Shown here in pieces: positions 34,019 to 38,249 of a DNA stretch of 38,249 bases (the first letter of the stretch is position 1; each line of letters begins with the position of its first letter). The notes under the pieces were generated by a model that made no database searches, had not been told where the DNA came from, and worked only from the letters and a program-made list of their open reading frames with translations. This DNA comes from Bacteroidales bacterium UBA1195 (lineage in GTDB: Bacteria > Bacteroidota > Bacteroidia > Bacteroidales > WCHB1-69). The stretch is from positions 30,483 through 68,731 of the forward strand of contig DBYD01000050.1 in the NCBI GenBank assembly GCA_002309855.1. The letters run 5' to 3'. The position numbers were made by a program, and so were the translations under genes.

Positions 34019-35272
34019 TTATCTTTTTGAAGTTATCTCTTTTTCATATTGCTGGACACGTCCGATGAACTCCTCCCCGACCGGCACGCCGTTCTTCAGG
34101 TTGAAATAGTCATACACGGCACCGAAGGGCAGCGACTTCATCTCCTCCAGCAAGGCCAGCTTCTCGAAGCCCTGGCCGTTGTCCTCATATTGTCGCAGCA
34201 GCGGCAACGGCTCAAGGAGGGCCTGCAGCAGACACTTCTGCGTGGCACGTGTGCCGATTAGGTAGGCTCCGATCCGGTTGATGGAGGCATCAAAGTAATC
34301 GAGGCCGATATGGGCACGGTGGAGCGCCTCTGCACGGACAATCTCCCTGAAGAGGTCAAGGGTCTGGTCGTTCATGAGTGTCACATGGTCGGAGTCCCAG
34401 CGGATGGGACGGCTCACATGCAGCATCAGTTCAGGCACATAAAGAAGCAGCGAAGGAATCATGTCGGAAACGTTTTCCGTAGGCTCGTAATGGCCTGTGT
34501 CAAGGGTATATATGACCTTGCGCGTGGCGCAGTAGCCGGCGTAGAAGTCATGCGAGCCGACGGTAAAGCTCTCCAGACCAATGCCGAAGAGTTTGGCCTC
34601 CACGCAGGATTTCATGTCCGGCAGCTTTTCAGCAAGAATCTCATCCAGGGATTCGGCCAGCAGTTCGCGGTATCGTTTGCGCTCCACCGTGAGGTCCTTC
34701 AGCCCGTCGTGCACCCAGATGTTCATGATGCAGGGGTCGTCCTGGGCCTTGCCCATGGCATCGGCAATGCGCCGGCAGCGTTTGGTGTGCTCTATCCAGA
34801 AGGCGCGGATGGCCGGGTCGGGGCTGGCGAGGCTCAAATCGCCGCTCTTGGGGTGACCGAAGGAGGTGGAATTGAAATCCAGTTTCATGTTAACAGACCG
34901 GCCCCAGTCTATCCAGCTTTGGAAATGTTCCACGCCCACCTGGTCACGGTCGACGAAGCGTCCGCCGAAGTCGCCATATATTTCGTGCAAATTGACACGC
35001 TGCGTCCCGGCAAGCAGCGAACTGACAAATTCAAGATCCGCGCGCACCTCATCAATGGTGCGGGCCCGGCCAGAATAGTTGCCCGTGGTCTGTATGCCGC
35101 CCGAAAGGCCGGACTGGCTTTCGAAGCCCATAACATCGTCAGTCTGCCAGCAATGCAGTGATATGGGAGTTTCCTCAAGAATGGCAATGGCCTTGTCCGT
35201 GTCAATGCCGATGGCGGCATATCGCTCCTTCGCCATTCCATAGGCGCTGCCTATCATTTCAGTTCTATTCAT
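34019..35272 (-). CDS. rhaA: L-rhamnose isomerase
   Basis: A 417-residue, metal-dependent TIM-barrel isomerase converting L-rhamnose to L-rhamnulose; the length equals the family norm. Family segments are seen throughout: HCWQTDDVMGFE near the N-terminus, HEIYGDF, the metal-site KLDFNSTSFGHPKSGD, GSHDFYAGY, LDTGHYEPTEN and HVSRPIRWDSDH. It starts a three-gene run, rhaA-permease-rhaD, with its own -7 element upstream at 35356. rhaB lies further upstream on the same strand but is cut off by a toxin-antitoxin pair. Confidence 0.97.
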   Translation of the reverse strand: MNRTEMIGSAYGMAKERYAAIGIDTDKAIAILEETPISLHCWQTDDVMGFESQSGLSGGIQTTGNYSGRARTIDEVRADLEFVSSLLAGTQRVNLHEIYGDFGGRFVDRDQVGVEHFQSWIDWGRSVNMKLDFNSTSFGHPKSGDLSLASPDPAIRAFWIEHTKRCRRIADAMGKAQDDPCIMNIWVHDGLKDLTVERKRYRELLAESLDEILAEKLPDMKSCVEAKLFGIGLESFTVGSHDFYAGYCATRKVIYTLDTGHYEPTENVSDMIPSLLLYVPELMLHVSRPIRWDSDHVTLMNDQTLDLFREIVRAEALHRAHIGLDYFDASINRIGAYLIGTRATQKCLLQALLEPLPLLRQYEDNGQGFEKLALLEEMKSLPFGAVYDYFNLKNGVPVGEEFIGRVQQYEKEITSKR

Positions 35273-35355
35273 GATAGTTTTGATTTATATTATCTTGGTA
35301 TCCAATTACAAAAATTCTCACGGCCATATCTTCCGCCTTTTATGGGTTGAATCTG

Positions 35356-35363
35356 CAAATGTA
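35356..35363 (-). promoter_or_regulatory. -7 element for the rhaA-permease-rhaD run
   Basis: The minus strand reads TACATTTG, a TAnnTTTG match, 83 nt before the rhaA start. The long leader leaves room for a regulator site, but no clear inverted repeat is visible. Confidence 0.5.
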
Positions 35364-35416
35364 CAAAGAAATAGGATGCGATTTCACCCGCCCTGTTATT
35401 TTTCAGAAAAAAAAAA

Positions 35417-35725
35417 TCAATAGGTTATCAGCGTAGAGGGCAGTATCTTATCAGCCACCACGCAATCGCCTACAATATGGAAAATTACAGTCAGTCTCTT
35501 TTTCATGATGTGATATGTCTTCGCATGGGGATGATACCGTTTGGGCAACAACCAACAGCTTTCCGGTCTTACTGAAGCCAAATAACTTAATGTGGCCAAT
35601 TCATCAAGCAATTGTTGGGTATATCGCTTCGCGTGTTCAGGACTGGAAACCTTAATGATGAATTCAGAAATTGTCGCAATATCAAACCAAACGATGTCTC
35701 TTAACACGACATGCTTTTCAATCAT
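35417..35725 (-). CDS. RelE/ParE-family toxin-like protein
   Basis: A 102-residue small protein with the helix-helix-strand pattern of the RelE/ParE fold: a helical start (IVWFDIATISEFI), then helix (AKRYTQQLLDELATL), strands with WLLPKRYHPHAKTYHI and the final LTVIFHIVGDCVVADKIL. RelE members cut mRNA at ribosomes and ParE members poison gyrase; I cannot choose between them. The ATG overlaps the upstream antitoxin stop (ATGA), the usual coupling in type II pairs. The gene is AT-rich and sits between rhaB and rhaA. Confidence 0.85.
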   Translation of the reverse strand: MIEKHVVLRDIVWFDIATISEFIIKVSSPEHAKRYTQQLLDELATLSYLASVRPESCWLLPKRYHPHAKTYHIMKKRLTVIFHIVGDCVVADKILPSTLITY

Positions 35726-35925
35726 AACTTGCTTTCAACTGCGGCCATCAATTCTTTTCCAAATTCATCAAGTGAATAGTATTTTGGTGGTTTGTCCTCC
35801 GCAATGATTCGCATGTCGCGCTCAATGGATTGCAGCCAACTGGCACGCTCTTCGGCCGTCAGGTCGTCCTGCCTAGTGGCGGCAGGTTCGATGATGTTCT
35901 CTGTTTCAATGAATTGTTTTTCCAT
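35722..35925 (-). CDS. Probable antitoxin partner of the RelE/ParE-like toxin
   Basis: A 67-residue acidic protein, helical throughout, with a C-terminal stretch (YYSLDEFGKELMAAVESKL) like the toxin-wrapping tail of small antitoxins. No classic ribbon-helix-helix or HTH can be called with confidence. It precedes the toxin and overlaps it by four bases, the standard antitoxin-first order. Its own -7 element is at 35949. Type II antitoxins neutralise the toxin by direct binding and often repress their own promoter. Confidence 0.75.
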   Translation of the reverse strand: MEKQFIETENIIEPAATRQDDLTAEERASWLQSIERDMRIIAEDKPPKYYSLDEFGKELMAAVESKL

Positions 35926-35948
35926 CTCTCTCGTATTTTAGTTTACAG

Positions 35949-35956
35949 CAAAAGTA
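35949..35956 (-). promoter_or_regulatory. -7 element for the toxin-antitoxin pair
   Basis: The minus strand reads TACTTTTG, a full TAnnTTTG match, 23 nt before the antitoxin ATG. It lies just past the rhaB stop, so the pair need not depend on rhaB transcription. Confidence 0.6.
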
Positions 35957-35979
35957 CTAATTAACCAGATATTTTTTCC

Positions 35980-37467
35980 CTATTTGTGGAGAAAAAAAAT
36001 TTTTTCCCCGGCAGTTACTGACAAAAAATGCCGGTATCCTGCATCCCAGATTTCCGGGTCGGCAGGTTGAAAACGCTCCAACGGCAGCTGCGCGGCCAGT
36101 TCTGAACGTAACCGTTCCAAGCTCAAACTGCCGTCGGCGGCGATGCGCTGCAGCATCACATTGCCCCAGGCGGTCGCCTCGGATGGGCCAGCCACCACAG
36201 GACGGCCTATGCTGTCTGCAGTCCACCGGTTAAGCAGCCTGTTCTGACTGCCTCCGCCAATGATGTGAAGCACCTCCACCCGCTGCCCGGACAATTGTTC
36301 CAGTCCCTCCAAAACCTGCCGGTAGCGCAGGGCAAGGCTCTCAAAGATGCATCGGGCCAGCTCACCGCGATTTTCCGGAACATGCTGCCCTGTACGGCGG
36401 CAATAATTCTTGATGGCCGCCTCCATGTCATCCGGCATCGCGAAGTCCGGAGCGTCAGGGTCGATCAGGCTGCGGAACGGCCCGGCCGTCTCCGCCGCCC
36501 CTATCCACTCGGAATACGGGACTTCAGGACATTTTTCACGGCAACGCTCCAGCAGCCACATGCCGCAAATGTTCTTCAACACCCTGATGCTGCCGCAAAC
36601 TCCGCCCTCGTTGGTAACGTTCAACGAAGCGGCCTCCGCATTAATCAAAGGTTCTGTCGTTTCAATGCCCATGAGGGACCATGTGCCGCTGCTAAGGTAG
36701 GCGAAACGTCCGGTGCAGGCCGGAACTGCCGCAACCGCCGATGCGGTGTCATGCTCCCCGACCGCAACGACCGGAACCGCCCCAAGGCCGGTAATTCTCT
36801 GCACATCCGGTGTCAATGTGCCGATTGTTTCACCAGGCGTCACAAACCGTCCGAAATTTTTCTCCGTCAGCCCGACGGTGGACAATATTTCCGGAGAGAG
36901 CCGTTTGCGCCGCGCATCCACAATCTGCGCCGTGGTGGCAATGGTATATTCGCAAACCTTCTCACCTGTCAGAAGGTAACCGAGCGCATCCGGAATGAAA
37001 AGCAGTTTTTCCGCATTGGTGAAAGCGGAATCGCCTCGTTGCGCCAAGGTGTGCATCTGGAACAGGGAGTTGAAATCCATAATCTGGATGCCGGTGGTTT
37101 CATAAGTCGCATCGCGGGAGTTCTCCGCAAAATAGCGGTCGACGGCACCGGCAGTCTGCTGGTCGCGGTAGGCATAGGGCAGCCGCAAGAACCCACCGTC
37201 GGAGCCCACACATACAAAATCGCAGCCCCAGGTGTCAACACCTATGGAATTAAGGCGGATCCCTTCTGAAGCAATGTTTTTCAGCCCCACCAGCACCTGG
37301 CGGTAGAGTTCGTAGATATCCCAATGGAGATGGTTCCCAACCAGTATAAGATGATTGGGGAAACGATGTATTTCCTTCAGGGCCAACTCCTTCTCCGATA
37401 CGGCGGCAAGCATGACCCGGCCGGATGTGGCTCCCAGGTCAATGGCGGCAAAGTATTGTTTTTCCAT
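35980..37467 (-). CDS. rhaB: Rhamnulokinase
   Basis: A 495-residue FGGY-family sugar kinase that phosphorylates L-rhamnulose with ATP. Motifs: the phosphate-1 loop DLGATSGR at 10-17, GVDTWGCDF near 76-84, GEHDTASA, the adenosine-side SSGTWSLMG and the GGGSQN loop near the C-terminus, with GPSEATAWGN. The length is normal. It starts 24 nt after a small lipoprotein gene. In a compact rhamnose operon rhaA would follow directly; here the toxin-antitoxin pair intervenes. An A/T-rich palindrome covers its last codons. Confidence 0.96.
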   Translation of the reverse strand: MEKQYFAAIDLGATSGRVMLAAVSEKELALKEIHRFPNHLILVGNHLHWDIYELYRQVLVGLKNIASEGIRLNSIGVDTWGCDFVCVGSDGGFLRLPYAYRDQQTAGAVDRYFAENSRDATYETTGIQIMDFNSLFQMHTLAQRGDSAFTNAEKLLFIPDALGYLLTGEKVCEYTIATTAQIVDARRKRLSPEILSTVGLTEKNFGRFVTPGETIGTLTPDVQRITGLGAVPVVAVGEHDTASAVAAVPACTGRFAYLSSGTWSLMGIETTEPLINAEAASLNVTNEGGVCGSIRVLKNICGMWLLERCREKCPEVPYSEWIGAAETAGPFRSLIDPDAPDFAMPDDMEAAIKNYCRRTGQHVPENRGELARCIFESLALRYRQVLEGLEQLSGQRVEVLHIIGGGSQNRLLNRWTADSIGRPVVAGPSEATAWGNVMLQRIAADGSLSLERLRSELAAQLPLERFQPADPEIWDAGYRHFLSVTAGEKIFFLHK

Positions 37468-37491
37468 ATCAGGCTAATCTTGTATTTTGAA

Positions 37492-37908
37492 TCATCGGCT
37501 GCCATATTTGAGGGCCTGTTGGTGGTCCTCCTCTGTCACATAGTAATAAATTGTTGTGTGATAGGAGTTCCTCTTCTGATGGCAGTTGTAATCGGAATAG
37601 GATTTGTAGATGCTTTTGGGCAGGCTGTCATCCCTGCAGTATTGTATGCGGCTCCCGTCCATGAACTCAATCGGGCAGAAACAGGGAGTGTTTGACAGGT
37701 ATCTCTCAATATCGTCGTAGTCATAGCATTGGCCAAGTCTGTGCTGGTCTATCAAAGTGTATATTGCATTTGGCGGCAGTTTGTAAATGGTGTCATACAC
37801 AATTGTGTCCTGTGTATGATTGCACAGGTAGTAGTTGAAGACATGTCCGGGGTCGCATGCGCATAAAAGCAGGGTCAGCATTCCTAAAATCATCAGTCGG
37901 TGTCTCAT
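37492..37908 (-). CDS. Small Cys- and Tyr-rich lipoprotein of unknown function
   Basis: A 138-residue protein with a type II signal peptide and lipobox L-C-A-C (Cys18). The mature part has four further Cys and is rich in Tyr, Asp and His, with no motif I know. The gene is AT-rich compared with rhaB, which starts 24 nt later on the same strand, so it may be co-transcribed, but nothing ties it to rhamnose use. Only a weak -7 candidate is seen upstream. Confidence 0.7.
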   Translation of the reverse strand: MRHRLMILGMLTLLLCACDPGHVFNYYLCNHTQDTIVYDTIYKLPPNAIYTLIDQHRLGQCYDYDDIERYLSNTPCFCPIEFMDGSRIQYCRDDSLPKSIYKSYSDYNCHQKRNSYHTTIYYYVTEEDHQQALKYGSR

Positions 37909-38014
37909 ATTAATTATTTTTTCCTATATAACGAATATTTTGCCGGAATATTACAGGCAAAGGATTTTTTTTCACAGGGATTCCCGTGGGGAAAATCCGT
38001 ATCCCATTTTTTAG

Positions 38015-38022
38015 TATCTTTG
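38015..38022 (+). promoter_or_regulatory. -7 element for the AAA-ATPase-like gene
   Basis: TATCTTTG matches TAnnTTTG, 21 nt before the ATG at 38044. Confidence 0.6.
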
Positions 38023-38043
38023 CAAATTCAAATTCACACGCCC

Positions 38044-38249
38044 ATGGAGCAGACGACAGAAAGAAAATATCCCGTTGGAATCCAGACCTTTTCGGAGATA
38101 CGGAAAGGCAATTACATCTATATTGACAAGACCGACCTTGTATGGCAGATGACAAAAAACAAGTATGTTTTCCTCAGCCGTCCGCGCAGGTTCGGCAAAT
38201 CGCTGCTCACAACCACGCTGGACTCCTATTTCAAAGGGGAGAAAGAATT
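38044..38249 (+). CDS. AAA-ATPase-like protein (DUF1703 family), 3' truncated by the window edge
   Basis: The first 68 codons are visible. They start with the family's YPVGIQTFSEIRKGNYIYIDKT-type opening (written here only as a pattern: Tyr-Pro-Val-Gly, then Tyr-Ile-Asp-Lys-Thr) and continue to the Walker A-like RPRRFGKSLL. This is the N-terminus of the large Bacteroidetes family with an AAA-ATPase-like domain followed by a PD-(D/E)XK nuclease-like DUF1703 domain, which would lie outside the window. These genes are often present in many copies per genome and have no settled function. It has its own promoter. Confidence 0.88.
   Translation, partial: MEQTTERKYPVGIQTFSEIRKGNYIYIDKTDLVWQMTKNKYVFLSRPRRFGKSLLTTTLDSYFKGEKE

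Noticed and set aside
34310..35161. Plus-strand open frame opposite rhaA
   Set aside because: rhaA is unmistakable on the other strand and this frame has no family features.
35988..36009. A/T palindrome at the end of rhaB as a terminator
   Set aside because: It lies inside coding sequence, has a mismatch and leaves too small a loop; the poly-A/T content alone explains it.
37977..38005. Imperfect inverted repeat before the AAA-ATPase-like gene
   Set aside because: The GGGAT/ATCCC arms pair only with bulged inner bases; it could be chance, and it overlaps the promoter region.
1..38249. CRISPR arrays, insertion sequences, integrase or attachment sites
   Set aside because: I saw no spaced direct repeats, transposase or integrase, and the tRNA-Ser 3' end is not duplicated nearby. 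The AT-rich genes look acquired, but no vehicle is visible.

Overview
The window looks like chromosomal DNA from a member of the Bacteroidetes, most likely Bacteroidales. The reasons are repeated TAnnTTTG-type -7 promoter elements, two proteins ending in type A sorting domains of the type IX secretion system (T9SS), a signal-peptide-bearing ExbB with paired ExbDs, a TamL-type lipoprotein and a short-LID adenylate kinase. Base composition is moderately GC-rich, with AT-rich patches at the left-edge lipoprotein, the ORF6N gene, the toxin-antitoxin pair and the lipoprotein before rhaB. I cannot name the genus.

Layout. (1) 1-3721, plus strand: a 5'-truncated lipoprotein, a riboflavin synthase-adenylate kinase fusion and mnmE. 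(2) 3725-10600, minus strand: a four-gene operon read from right to left: a NapH/NapG-like polyferredoxin, a Tat-exported aldo/keto reductase with a ferredoxin tail, an EF-hand membrane protein, and a subtilase with a T9SS domain. (3) 10757-13265, plus: a polysaccharide flippase and an EamA transporter, divergent from region 2. (4) 13393-17049, minus: a PpiD-like foldase, a small lipoprotein, and an ORF6N/PLD-like protein with its own promoter. (5) 17209-19846, plus: carboxynorspermidine dehydrogenase, a HAD hydrolase and TatD, ending at a terminator. (6) 19976-22486, plus: tRNA-Ser(GGA) then exbB, a small membrane protein and two exbD genes, ending at a strong terminator. (7) 22727-28498, plus: ftsK, a LolA-like carrier and TamL. 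(8) 28608-29948, plus: a single-gene secreted GLUG-repeat protein with a T9SS domain. (9) aroA (minus) divergent from 5-formyltetrahydrofolate cyclo-ligase (plus). (10) 31853-37908, minus: an L-rhamnose catabolic cluster (rhaB, rhaA, an MFS permease, rhaD), with a toxin-antitoxin pair between rhaB and rhaA and a small lipoprotein before rhaB. (11) 38044-end: the start of an AAA-ATPase-like gene.

Two systems stand out. The first is the in-frame RibE-Adk fusion, a domain pairing I do not recognise from any standard architecture. The second is the operon in region 2. It pairs a polytopic NapH-like protein, which has an internal twin-arginine motif ahead of a four-cluster ferredoxin domain, with a twin-arginine-exported aldo/keto reductase that carries two more 4Fe-4S motifs. 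Together they read as an electron path from membrane quinol to a reductase outside the cytoplasm, which would need no free NADPH there. This is inference from sequence and gene order.
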